11,892 nucleotides of DNA, from NCBI GenBank assembly GCA_002317215.1, contig DCJD01000004.1, positions 22,966-34,857 of the forward strand, given 5' to 3'. The DNA is from Caryophanales bacterium UBA1709 (GTDB lineage: Bacteria; Bacillota_I; Bacilli_A; RFN20; UBA1709). Under the pieces are notes generated by a model. It did no database searches, was not told the origin of the DNA, and saw only the letters and a program-made list of their open reading frames with translations. How positions within the stretch are numbered: the stretch's first letter is position 1; every line of letters begins with the position of its first letter. Both the position numbers and the translations under genes were made by a program. Shown piece by piece: positions 1 to 7,973 of the stretch.

Positions 1-1734
1 GGGAAAACAATTAACAAAAGTAATAAACAGTTTACTAAATTCAATTATTTCTCTTATATGTTTCAAGATGATTTTCTAATTCCATATTTAACTATTAAAG
101 AGAATATCTTAATTACAAATAAAAGTATTGATGAAGAAGATTTAACTAATATCGCAAAGAAACTAGAGATTGATAATTTTTTAGATAAGTATCCAAATGA
201 ATTATCAGGGGGTGAAAGACAAAGGGTGTCGTTATCAAGAGCATTATTAAATTATCCAAAAATTATTTTATGCGATGAACCTACTAGTTCATTAGATGAA
301 GTTAATGCTATTAAAGTTATGGATTTATTAAAAGAGAATAGTGATGGGAAACTAGTAATCATAACAACTCACGATATAAATCTAGCTTATAAATACGGAA
401 CTAAGATAATTCAGATTCACGACGGGAAACTTATTGAAAAATCTTTAACTGATAGAAAGTTTAATGTTTGCAAAGCAAGTAATAACGTTCCATATAAATC
501 TAAAAATATAATTGATGAAACGAAAAGAAATATATCATTCTTTAAACGCTATAAGAAATTTCCGCTATTAACAATATTACTATTTTCTTTATGTCTTACT
601 TTATTAATGGGGTTAATTGGTGGGTATAGTGGGATCAAAAATTATCAAGATAACGAAGTTAAAGGGAGAATTGATAGTCAATATTATGAATTTAGTAGTT
701 TTAGAAATGGAGAAATATATGATGATCTAGATATTTTATATCCATTAGATAAAAATAAAGTTAATTATAAAGAATATAATAATCTAAACTATCTTTTTAA
801 TAATTTTCTAAAAAACGAATTTAATCGCCAAAACAATATTCTTTTTACCTATGATTTTTCAATCATAGATTTTCAAACAATCAATTATTCAAGAGTTAAT
901 GCTAGTTCTAATCCTAAAGTATTAGTAAATTCATTGTTTGAAAAAGAGATTAGTAAAAAGAATTTTGTTTTAGATTATAAATTTAACTTTTTAAATACAT
1001 ATGATGAGTTAGATTTTGAAATAGGGGTGTGTGGAATAGTTAATGAGTCAAAGCTTTATAATACTCCTAAAATATATATTGATTATGAATATGCTACTAG
1101 TTTATTTACTGATTCATTTATTAATTACATATATAATGAGCAAGAAGATTTAATTATCCCTACATATATATGTATATATAATGATGTTAGTAGTTTTAAT
1201 AAATTCTTAGAAAAAGAAAGAAAGTATCAATCATATTTATCGTTAGATGATTTATCGAATACTACAACATATTATTCGAGTAATATTATTTTAACTACAA
1301 CATTTAAAGATTTATTAGAATCACTTTTATATATCTTTATTACATTAATAGTTATTATTATGCTTTGTGTTTTAGTTTTATTTACACATGTTTTAGCATA
1401 CTTATTATCTAAAAGAAAAATAGAATACGCAATCAAAAAGGCCTATGGGATAAAACAAAATGATATTAATTTAGAGTTATTATTGCAATCTTTACTTATT
1501 TGTTTAACTTCTCTTATAGTTTCAATCCTTCTATATTATCTAATTCATTATATTGGATATAGAGAAAGTAATAGATTATTTGAGATTAACTATTGTTTTG
1601 ATTTGATTGAATTTGAAAGTATTGGGCTTATGAGTGGATGCTATGTAAGTTTACTATGTGCATTAATCTCAGCATTTGATATTTCAAAGAAATTAAACAA
1701 ACAAAATATAATGGAGGTTTTGAAGAATGAATAA
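1..1734 (+). CDS. ABC transporter ATP-binding/permease fusion (MacB/FtsX type), 5' partial
   Basis: The frame is open from the first base, so the ATG at 58 lies inside the gene and the true start and Walker A motif are upstream of the window. Counting from codon 1, the ATPase part shows a Q-loop (FQD, Gln22), the signature LSGGE (68-72), Walker B ending in DE (Glu93), the D-loop SSLD and the H-loop His124. A first membrane helix follows at about 187-208. After it comes an extracellular domain of roughly 220 residues, then three helices near 440-469, 493-518 and 541-559 and a short cytoplasmic tail. This order (ATPase, one helix, large outside domain, three helices) is the MacB/FtsX topology, which serves peptide or antibiotic export or force transmission instead of substrate import. 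All visible catalytic residues are intact. The next gene overlaps by 8 bp and encodes a similar fusion, so the two probably work together. The substrate is unknown. Confidence 0.88.
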   Translation, partial: GKTINKSNKQFTKFNYFSYMFQDDFLIPYLTIKENILITNKSIDEEDLTNIAKKLEIDNFLDKYPNELSGGERQRVSLSRALLNYPKIILCDEPTSSLDEVNAIKVMDLLKENSDGKLVIITTHDINLAYKYGTKIIQIHDGKLIEKSLTDRKFNVCKASNNVPYKSKNIIDETKRNISFFKRYKKFPLLTILLFSLCLTLLMGLIGGYSGIKNYQDNEVKGRIDSQYYEFSSFRNGEIYDDLDILYPLDKNKVNYKEYNNLNYLFNNFLKNEFNRQNNILFTYDFSIIDFQTINYSRVNASSNPKVLVNSLFEKEISKKNFVLDYKFNFLNTYDELDFEIGVCGIVNESKLYNTPKIYIDYEYATSLFTDSFINYIYNEQEDLIIPTYICIYNDVSSFNKFLEKERKYQSYLSLDDLSNTTTYYSSNIILTTTFKDLLESLLYIFITLIVIIMLCVLVLFTHVLAYLLSKRKIEYAIKKAYGIKQNDINLELLLQSLLICLTSLIVSILLYYLIHYIGYRESNRLFEINYCFDLIEFESIGLMSGCYVSLLCALISAFDISKKLNKQNIMEVLKNE

Positions 1735-4108
1735 TATTGTTATTAAGAATTTAACAAAATCATATAGTAAAGAAGATAGAGTGATATTAAATAAGATTAA
1801 TGTATGTTTTGAAGAAGGGAAAATATATGCAATTTTAGGGAAAAGTGGGTCAGGTAAAACTACTCTATTAAATATATTGTCTGGATTAGATCAAGAATAT
1901 AATGGAAATGTATATATAAATAGTCTAGATTTAAGGAATATTTTAGATTTAGATGAGAAATCCTATTTACACAATTATGTAAGTTATATTCATCAATCTT
2001 CTACTTGTTTTGAAAAGTTGTCTATATTTGATAATGTTAAAATCCCTTATATATCATCTCTCCCATCATTAGTAAGCTTAAGTGAATATGGGATTAAACA
2101 TGATGGAAAAAAGAAAGTATATAAATTATCTAAAGGGGAGCAAAAAAGAATTAATATTATTCAAAATATATATAAAGAATCTAAACTTATATTATTAGAT
2201 GAGCCAACAAGTTCATTAGATAATGAGAATGCAATTAATATTATGAATAAGATTAAAGATTTATCATCTAATAAGATAATAATAATGGTTACTCATAATA
2301 AAGAGCTTGCCGAGAAATATGCCGACGAGATTATTGAGATTGTAGATGGGAAGATTGCTAAACAAGAAAAAAGAAAGATTAAAAGTTCTGAATTAAAGAT
2401 TAAAAATGCTCAAAATGTAAGAAATAAAGATGCAAAAAGATGCGCTAAAAAGTTTGTTAAATCAGAAAAGAAAAATAATAACTTAATAATCTCGGCAGCT
2501 TTAGTTGTTTTATCGCTAGTAGGTTTATTATCATCTCTTGTTTTTGGGTGCCAGAAATTTTTCAAAGATCAAATTAATGAAACCGACGAATTAACAACTT
2601 TAACTTTGAAAACAAACAATACTTTTACTAGTTTATCTAGTAGCGAATATGAAGAATTAGAAACTTTATATCCTAATCAAGAATTATTTAAGTATTATCA
2701 AACTAATCAATTAATAGACTGCAGTATTGGATATGTAGAATTATCTTTACCATCAACATTTATCGATTTGCCAAATAAATATGTTGAGAATTTAAATGAT
2801 GATGAAATAATCTTATCAGTATCAGAAGAATTTAAAGAGGAATTAGAGAATTATTTTGAAGTAGATGATATTGAAGATTACTTATTGTTTAATGAATTAG
2901 AGTTTTCTTTTATTGTTAACGATAATGAGTTTTCCTATAAAATTAAGGAGTTTTTCTTATCTGAAGATGAGGAGTTTTATATTAATTCAAGTAATAAAAA
3001 ACTATATCTAGATTTTCATGATACTAGCGAAGCTTGTTACTATGGATTTTATAATTCTAACCTTGATAGTAGTTTTGAGAGTTTTATTAATACTACAACA
3101 AACTATATATTTGAAGAAAATGATAAGTTAGTAACAATATATAAATCGAATAATTATTTTATTGATTATAAAATTTTAGAAAATAACTATAATATATTAC
3201 CTTTATATGAAAATAATGATGCATATTGGATTAATTATTTAGAAAATGTTTTATATTTTAAAAATACTAAATTTGAATATGATAGCGAAGAAATAAATTC
3301 CTCTATTTTTTACTCCCCTTATTATAAAAAACTACTCAAAGGTAGATACGTAGAAAATAATGATGAAATTGTTATTTCACTTGCCTTGTTTAATAAGTTA
3401 AATATGAAGTTATTACAAGAAGATATATATATTACATATAATAACGTAACTAAACCATATAAAATTGTTGGGGTCAGTGATGAGAAGAATAGTCTTTATA
3501 TCTATCAAGATTTCTCTTGGGCCCTTGATGAATTTACAGCTTCATATCTATCTGATTCATTCTTATTTAAACCAACGAATTATTTATTATTAACAAAACC
3601 TAGTGAATCAATAAAATTATGTGAAGAATTAAATAATAAATATCCAACTTATATAGCTAACTCATATGTTGGTGAAACATTAAATAATCTAAATAACGTC
3701 TTATCTAAAATAACGATCATCTCAATATGTATAATAACCTTATTATCAATATTCTCTATAATATCTTTAATCCTATTATTCATATTAGAGAAAGAAAACT
3801 ATTCAAATCAAATAAGAATCATGAATGGATTTGGATATGATTATAAAGATCTAAACAAAATATATTCTAAGATAACGCTAGATCGCTTTTTAATAACAAG
3901 TATATTAGCTTCTCTATTTTGTTTTATAGAAATCAAACTAACAAACTATATATTTATTCATGAGAATATTTTTGAAGAAGAAATATTATCGAATAATCCA
4001 TTTATTTATCTATTAATATTTGCTCTTTCTTTACTTATCTTCAATTTCTCTTACATATTTGTAAGATTTCACAAAAGAAAAGCCTTAGCTGATATTGCTA
4101 AGGCTTAA
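1727..4108 (+). CDS. ABC transporter ATP-binding/permease fusion (MacB/FtsX type), second partner
   Basis: A complete 793-residue protein. The N-terminal ATPase has Walker A GKSGSGKTT (38-46), Q-loop Gln90, signature LSKGE (134-138), Walker B with Glu159, D-loop SSLD and H-loop His190. The third signature position is Lys, where LSGGQ/E has Gly and the upstream partner keeps Gly. A basic linker (about 211-250, rich in Lys) leads to helix 1 (about 253-275). A long extracellular domain follows (about 276-660, rich in Asp, Glu, Asn, Ser and Tyr). Helices 2-4 lie near 662-686, 723-743 and 758-779. The start is supported by GGAGG at 1713-1717, nine bases before the ATG, and by the 8-bp overlap with the preceding gene, which suggests translational coupling. 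The last nine residues are encoded within a terminator-like hairpin. Export of a peptide or lipoprotein, or resistance to an antimicrobial, is inferred from the family only; nothing here names the cargo. Confidence 0.9.
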   Translation: MNNIVIKNLTKSYSKEDRVILNKINVCFEEGKIYAILGKSGSGKTTLLNILSGLDQEYNGNVYINSLDLRNILDLDEKSYLHNYVSYIHQSSTCFEKLSIFDNVKIPYISSLPSLVSLSEYGIKHDGKKKVYKLSKGEQKRINIIQNIYKESKLILLDEPTSSLDNENAINIMNKIKDLSSNKIIIMVTHNKELAEKYADEIIEIVDGKIAKQEKRKIKSSELKIKNAQNVRNKDAKRCAKKFVKSEKKNNNLIISAALVVLSLVGLLSSLVFGCQKFFKDQINETDELTTLTLKTNNTFTSLSSSEYEELETLYPNQELFKYYQTNQLIDCSIGYVELSLPSTFIDLPNKYVENLNDDEIILSVSEEFKEELENYFEVDDIEDYLLFNELEFSFIVNDNEFSYKIKEFFLSEDEEFYINSSNKKLYLDFHDTSEACYYGFYNSNLDSSFESFINTTTNYIFEENDKLVTIYKSNNYFIDYKILENNYNILPLYENNDAYWINYLENVLYFKNTKFEYDSEEINSSIFYSPYYKKLLKGRYVENNDEIVISLALFNKLNMKLLQEDIYITYNNVTKPYKIVGVSDEKNSLYIYQDFSWALDEFTASYLSDSFLFKPTNYLLLTKPSESIKLCEELNNKYPTYIANSYVGETLNNLNNVLSKITIISICIITLLSIFSIISLILLFILEKENYSNQIRIMNGFGYDYKDLNKIYSKITLDRFLITSILASLFCFIEIKLTNYIFIHENIFEEEILSNNPFIYLLIFALSLLIFNFSYIFVRFHKRKALADIAKA

Positions 4109-4120
4109 ATAATAATTTTT
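4080..4120. terminator. Bidirectional rho-independent terminator overlapping the end of the ABC gene
   Basis: A 10-bp perfect stem pairs 4080-4089 with 4097-4106 around the 7-base loop TGATATT. On the minus strand the stem is followed at once by TTTTCTTTTG, a good U-tract that would end PFOR transcription. On the plus strand the T-run (4116-4120) comes only after about nine bases, so termination of the ABC operon is probably weaker. The whole stem lies in the last codons of the ABC gene and its 3' arm enters the TAA stop. Only 14 bp separate the two convergent genes. Confidence 0.8.
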
Positions 4121-4122
4121 AA

Positions 4123-7100
4123 TTATTCTTTATCTTGTGCTTCTTTAATCTTAATTAGATTGTTGTATCTTGATTGAGCACAAGTCTTTGTGAATGCAAA
4201 TAAATCTGCATAGTGTTCTGGGTTAATCTTTGGTAATTGATTATAACGGTTTTCTTTCATCATGAAGCCTTCAAACTTATCCCAATCTGGTTCTTTAGAA
4301 TCGATTGTTAATGGTTTTGCTAAAGTAGGATTGTATCTATATAATGCAACATATCCACTTTCAACAGCTTCTCTTTGAGTTTGTTGATGATTACCTAAAC
4401 CACCCTTAATACCATGAGCATCACATGGAGCATAACAAATTAATAGAGATGGTCCATTATATGCTTCTGCTTCTTGCATTGCTTTGATTAATTGAGCTGG
4501 ATTTGCTCCCATTGCTACTTGAGCGACATAAACGTGCTTGTAAGACATAGCGATTGCTCCCATATCTTTCTTAGCAGTCTTTTTACCACTTGCAGCGAAT
4601 TTAGCGATTGCACCTGTTTGTGATGATTTTGATGCTTGACCACCAGTATTTGAATATACTTCAGTATCAAGAATCATAACGTTAACGTTTTCGTTATTTG
4701 CTAGAACGTGATCTAAACCACCGTATCCAATATCATAACTCCAACCATCACCACCAACGATCCAAATTGATTTATCAACTAAATCGTTCTTGTATTTTAA
4801 TACTTCTTTAATTCCTTCACATTTGCTTGCTTCGATTAGAGCAACTAATCTATCAACAATTGATCTAGTAAATGCTTTATCGTTTTGTTTTGCAATATAT
4901 GAATCAACTAATTCTTTTAATTCTGGTTCTAATTCATCATGATTTCTTTCCATGATTAATCTGATAGTTGCTAATTTATAGTTTGTAGCAATTCTCATAC
5001 CGAAACCAAATTCAGCATTATCTTCAAATAAGGAGTTAGCCCATGCTGGACCTTGACCTTTTTCGTCAGTAGCAAATGGAGTTGCTGGAGTTGAACCTGA
5101 ATAGATAGAAGAACATCCAGTTGCGTTAGCAATTAACATATCTTCACCAAATAATTGTGAAGCTAATCTATAGTATGGAGCTTCACCACAACCAGCACAG
5201 CTTCCACTAACTTCAAAGTATGGTCTTAATAAAGATACACCCTTAACAGTTGATGCTGGGAATAAATCTTTCTTATAAGAAACATGTTTGAATAAGTAGT
5301 CAGCAGCTTCTTCTTGATCTCTTTGAGTATTAACTGGAACCATCTTTAAGGCTTTATTACCTAATTTTCCTGGACATTCGTTAACACATAATCCACAACC
5401 TACACAGTTTGATGGAGAAACTTGGATTCTGAATTTTAATCCTTTAACGTTAGCGCCACCCATAGCGTCCATTAAATCTTGTTTAATAACTTCTGGAGCA
5501 GCATTAACTTCTTCACCATTTAACATGAATGCTCTGATAGTTGCGTGTGGACATACGAATACACACTTACCACATTGGATACAGTTTTCACTAATCCATG
5601 CAGGAACTTCAGTTGCAATATCACGTTTTTCTCTATAAGTAATATCGTTGTGCATTGAACCATCTAAGATATCATATTTTAAGAATTCACTAACTGGTAA
5701 ATCATAACCATTTAATGTTTCAATAGCATTTACGAAATGATCAAAGTATGGATCATTACTTTCTTTCTTTACTTCGTTAACAGTTAAGTTAGCCCATGCT
5801 GAATCAACTTTAACTTCAACAACATTTTGCCATCCTTTTTCAATAGCAGTGTGATTTAATTTAACAACTTCTTCACCCTTCTTAGAATAAGCTTTAGTTG
5901 CAGCTTGTTTCATATAGTCTTCTGCTAATTTGAAATCCATGATAGATGGGTTTAAATAGAAGAATGCAGATTGAAGAATTGTATTAGTATGTCTTCCCAT
6001 ACCAATTTCTTTAGCAATAGCAGTTGCGTTAATGATATAGAATTTAGCTTTCTTTTCTGCTAATTGTTTCTTTAATTTATTTGGCATGTGGGCAACAATT
6101 TCTTCAGCATTAAATGTAGTATTTAATAAGAATGTTCCACCAACTTTTAAGTTTCTTAACATGTCATATTTGAAAATATATGAATCAAGTGAGCAAGAAA
6201 TGAAATCTGCGTTATTAATATAGTATGTTGATCTAATTGGAGTCTTACCAAATCTTAAGTTAGATCTAGTAGCACCACCAGCTTTCTTTGAGTCATATGC
6301 AAAGTAAGCTTGTGAATATAAATCAGTGTGGTCACCAATAATCTTAATAGAGTTTTTATTAGCACCAACAGTACCATCACTACCTAAACCATAGAATAAG
6401 CAACTAGTATAATCAGTTTCTACTTCAAAGTTTGGATCAACACTTAATGATAAGTGAGTGACATCATCTTCGATACCAACAGTGAATCCATGGAATGGGT
6501 TAGCACTATCTAAGTGATCGAATACAGCTTTGATTTGGTTAGGTTGAGTATCTTTACTTGATAAACCATATCTACCACCGATAACTTTAATATTGCCTTT
6601 GCCTTCTTGATTTAATGTAGCAATAACATCCATGTATAATGGTTCACCGCTAGCACCCATTTCTTTAGTTCTATCTAAAACTGCAATCTTTTCAACAGTT
6701 TCTGGTAAAACTTTTAATAAATATTTAGCTGAGAATGGTCTAAATAAATGTACTTTAATTAAACCAACTTTTTCTCCGTTTTTAACTAGTTTATCAACTA
6801 CTTCTTTACAAGTTTCAGTAACTGAACCCATTGCAACGATAACTTTAGTTGCTTTTGGATCTCCATAATATGTGAATGGAGCATATTCTCTACCGGTTAA
6901 TTTGCTAATCTTTTCTAAATAATCAGCAGCAACATCAACAACATTAGCAAAATGATTGTTTTGTGCTTCTCTACCTTGGAAGTAGATATCATCATTTTCT
7001 GCTCCACCTCTAGTAACAGGATTAGTGTGAGGATTTAATTCATTATTTCTGAAAGCTTTAACAGCATCCCAGTCTAATAAATTAGCTAAATCTTCATAAT

Positions 7101-7662
7101 CTTGTAATTCAACTTTTTGAATTTCATGACTTGTTCTGAAACCATCAAAGAAGTGAATAATTGGAGTATGTGCTTTAATAGCAATTAAGTGAGCAACTGG
7201 TGCTAAGTCAGCAACTTCTTGTACTGAATGAGCACATAACATTGGAATACCAGTTTGTCTACATGCATAAATATCTTGGTGATCACCAAAGATTGATAAT
7301 GATCTAGTTGCTAAACTTCTAGCAGAGACATGGAATACTCCTGGTAATAATTCACCAACAATTTTATACATGTTAGGAATCATTAAAAGTAAACCTTGAG
7401 ATGCAGTATAAGTAGTTGCTAAACTACCAGCTTGTAATGCGCCATGAACTGTTCCGGCAGCACCAGCTTCTGATTGCATTTCAATAATTTTGACAGGCGC
7501 ACCAAATACGTTTAGTTTGCCTTGGCTTGACCAAGTATCAGTATACTCAGCCATTGGGGATGATGGAGTAATAGGATAAATTCCTGCTACTTCAGTGAAA
7601 GCATAAGAACCATAAGCGGCAGCTTCGTTTCCATCCATTGTTTTGAAAAATTTCTTACCCAT
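4123..7662 (-). CDS. nifJ: Pyruvate:ferredoxin (flavodoxin) oxidoreductase, single-chain type
   Basis: Oxidatively decarboxylates pyruvate with CoA to acetyl-CoA and CO2, passing electrons to ferredoxin or flavodoxin; a cytoplasmic hub of anaerobic fermentation. At 1179 residues it is the usual full length for the fused homodimeric enzyme. It shows the N-terminal pyruvate/TPP domain with YPITPSSPMAE (29-39), a transketolase-C-like domain (about 260-400) and the gamma domain (about 415-630). Two 4Fe-4S clusters follow in a ferredoxin domain (Cys694/697/700/704 and Cys753/756/759/763). The C-terminal TPP domain has GSCAGCG (Cys822, Cys825), Cys850 and Cys1080 as likely ligands of the proximal cluster, plus GDGWSYDIGYGG (971-982) and SNTGGQ for Mg-TPP. 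All expected ligands are present. AAAGGAAA lies 8 bases before the ATG. The gene is monocistronic, with its own promoter upstream and a terminator at 4080-4106. It uses fewer rare-looking codons than the ABC genes, consistent with high expression. Confidence 0.97.
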   Translation of the reverse strand: MGKKFFKTMDGNEAAAYGSYAFTEVAGIYPITPSSPMAEYTDTWSSQGKLNVFGAPVKIIEMQSEAGAAGTVHGALQAGSLATTYTASQGLLLMIPNMYKIVGELLPGVFHVSARSLATRSLSIFGDHQDIYACRQTGIPMLCAHSVQEVADLAPVAHLIAIKAHTPIIHFFDGFRTSHEIQKVELQDYEDLANLLDWDAVKAFRNNELNPHTNPVTRGGAENDDIYFQGREAQNNHFANVVDVAADYLEKISKLTGREYAPFTYYGDPKATKVIVAMGSVTETCKEVVDKLVKNGEKVGLIKVHLFRPFSAKYLLKVLPETVEKIAVLDRTKEMGASGEPLYMDVIATLNQEGKGNIKVIGGRYGLSSKDTQPNQIKAVFDHLDSANPFHGFTVGIEDDVTHLSLSVDPNFEVETDYTSCLFYGLGSDGTVGANKNSIKIIGDHTDLYSQAYFAYDSKKAGGATRSNLRFGKTPIRSTYYINNADFISCSLDSYIFKYDMLRNLKVGGTFLLNTTFNAEEIVAHMPNKLKKQLAEKKAKFYIINATAIAKEIGMGRHTNTILQSAFFYLNPSIMDFKLAEDYMKQAATKAYSKKGEEVVKLNHTAIEKGWQNVVEVKVDSAWANLTVNEVKKESNDPYFDHFVNAIETLNGYDLPVSEFLKYDILDGSMHNDITYREKRDIATEVPAWISENCIQCGKCVFVCPHATIRAFMLNGEEVNAAPEVIKQDLMDAMGGANVKGLKFRIQVSPSNCVGCGLCVNECPGKLGNKALKMVPVNTQRDQEEAADYLFKHVSYKKDLFPASTVKGVSLLRPYFEVSGSCAGCGEAPYYRLASQLFGEDMLIANATGCSSIYSGSTPATPFATDEKGQGPAWANSLFEDNAEFGFGMRIATNYKLATIRLIMERNHDELEPELKELVDSYIAKQNDKAFTRSIVDRLVALIEASKCEGIKEVLKYKNDLVDKSIWIVGGDGWSYDIGYGGLDHVLANNENVNVMILDTEVYSNTGGQASKSSQTGAIAKFAASGKKTAKKDMGAIAMSYKHVYVAQVAMGANPAQLIKAMQEAEAYNGPSLLICYAPCDAHGIKGGLGNHQQTQREAVESGYVALYRYNPTLAKPLTIDSKEPDWDKFEGFMMKENRYNQLPKINPEHYADLFAFTKTCAQSRYNNLIKIKEAQDKE

Positions 7663-7684
7663 TTTTATTTCCTTTCTTATTGAG

Positions 7685-7705
7685 TATTAAAGTATAACTT
7701 TAATA
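7685..7705. promoter_or_regulatory. Palindrome in the PFOR leader, candidate operator or mRNA hairpin
   Basis: Perfect 9-base arms TATTAAAGT and ACTTTAATA surround the 3-base centre ATA. The element lies about 14-34 bases downstream of the predicted start of transcription and about 10 bases before the Shine-Dalgarno site, where a bound repressor would block RNA polymerase. As RNA it would be an A-U stem of modest stability without a U-tract, so it is not a terminator. It does not match the usual Rex (TTGTGAA...TTCACAA) or CcpA cre consensus. Its role as an operator is inference. Confidence 0.5.
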
Positions 7706-7725
7706 ACAAAAATTTATACCTTATT

Positions 7726-7754
7726 ATTATAGATTTTTGTTTAAGAATATTCAA
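7726..7754 (-). promoter_or_regulatory. Sigma-A type promoter of the PFOR gene
   Basis: Read on the minus strand, TTGAAT (7754-7749) is followed by a 17-base spacer and a consensus TATAAT (7731-7726). Transcription should start near 7719, giving a leader of about 57 bases that carries the palindrome at 7685-7705 and the ribosome site at 7668-7676. The -35 box matches four of six consensus bases. Confidence 0.72.
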
Positions 7755-7764
7755 TGAAAAGAAC

Positions 7765-7792
7765 AAAAAGGGAGAAATATATTATTTCTCCC
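7765..7792 (-). terminator. Rho-independent terminator of the fchA-folD-DUF951 operon
   Basis: On the minus strand GGGAGAAATA (7792-7783) pairs with TATTTCTCCC (7779-7770) over a 3-base loop, followed by TTTTT (7769-7765) and GTTC. It is a 10-bp stem with a proper U-tract. The TAA stop of the DUF951 gene (7784-7782) sits at the top of the stem, so the gene end and terminator are merged. The PFOR promoter begins 11 bases beyond the U-tract. Confidence 0.85.
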
Positions 7793-7973
7793 CCACGATT
7801 TTAACTATTTTTATATCAAAATCGTATCTTTTCATTTGCAATATGTGTCCACAATGGCAACATTTAATTCTAACATCAGCTCCAACTTCTATAATTTCCC
7901 AATTTTTAGAAGTAGGAGAACATGGATGAGGTTTTTTCATCTCTACTATTGATCCAACTTTATAATTTTCCAT
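7782..7973 (-). CDS. DUF951 family protein (small, cysteine-containing, function unknown)
   Basis: A complete 63-residue protein recognisable as DUF951, a short family widespread in Bacillota whose role is not established. Family features are the MKKPHPC segment (12-18), WEI (25-27), GADVRIKC (31-38), and CGH (41-43). Cys18, Cys38, Cys41 and possibly Cys39 or His43 could bind a metal such as zinc, which is inference. The residue after Cys18 is Ser where I recall the family usually having Gly. It is the last gene of a three-gene operon: the ATG lies 14 bases inside the end of folD and is preceded by a GAGG site about 8 bases upstream, which suggests translational coupling. No signal peptide or membrane segment is seen. 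Calling it a folate-linked protein on position alone would be too strong. Confidence 0.82.
   Translation of the reverse strand: MENYKVGSIVEMKKPHPCSPTSKNWEIIEVGADVRIKCCHCGHILQMKRYDFDIKIVKIVGEK

Noticed and set aside
58..60. ATG at 58 as the start of the first ABC gene
   Set aside because: The frame stays open to base 1 and the upstream codons lead naturally into the ABC Q-loop region. No ribosome site precedes it, and a start here would leave an ATPase without Walker A.
1140..1190. TA-rich repeat (ATATAT-like run around 1163-1181) as a possible repeat element
   Set aside because: It lies in frame in the ABC extracellular domain and encodes ordinary residues; such runs are expected at this base composition.
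6632..6868. A 78-codon open frame on the plus strand
   Set aside because: It lies wholly inside PFOR on the opposite strand, has no ribosome site and resembles no family; it is a shadow of the PFOR coding pattern.
7685..7754. A Rex or CcpA site upstream of PFOR
   Set aside because: Both would make biological sense, but neither the Rex TTGTGAA-type arms nor the cre consensus with central CG is present; the palindrome found differs from both.
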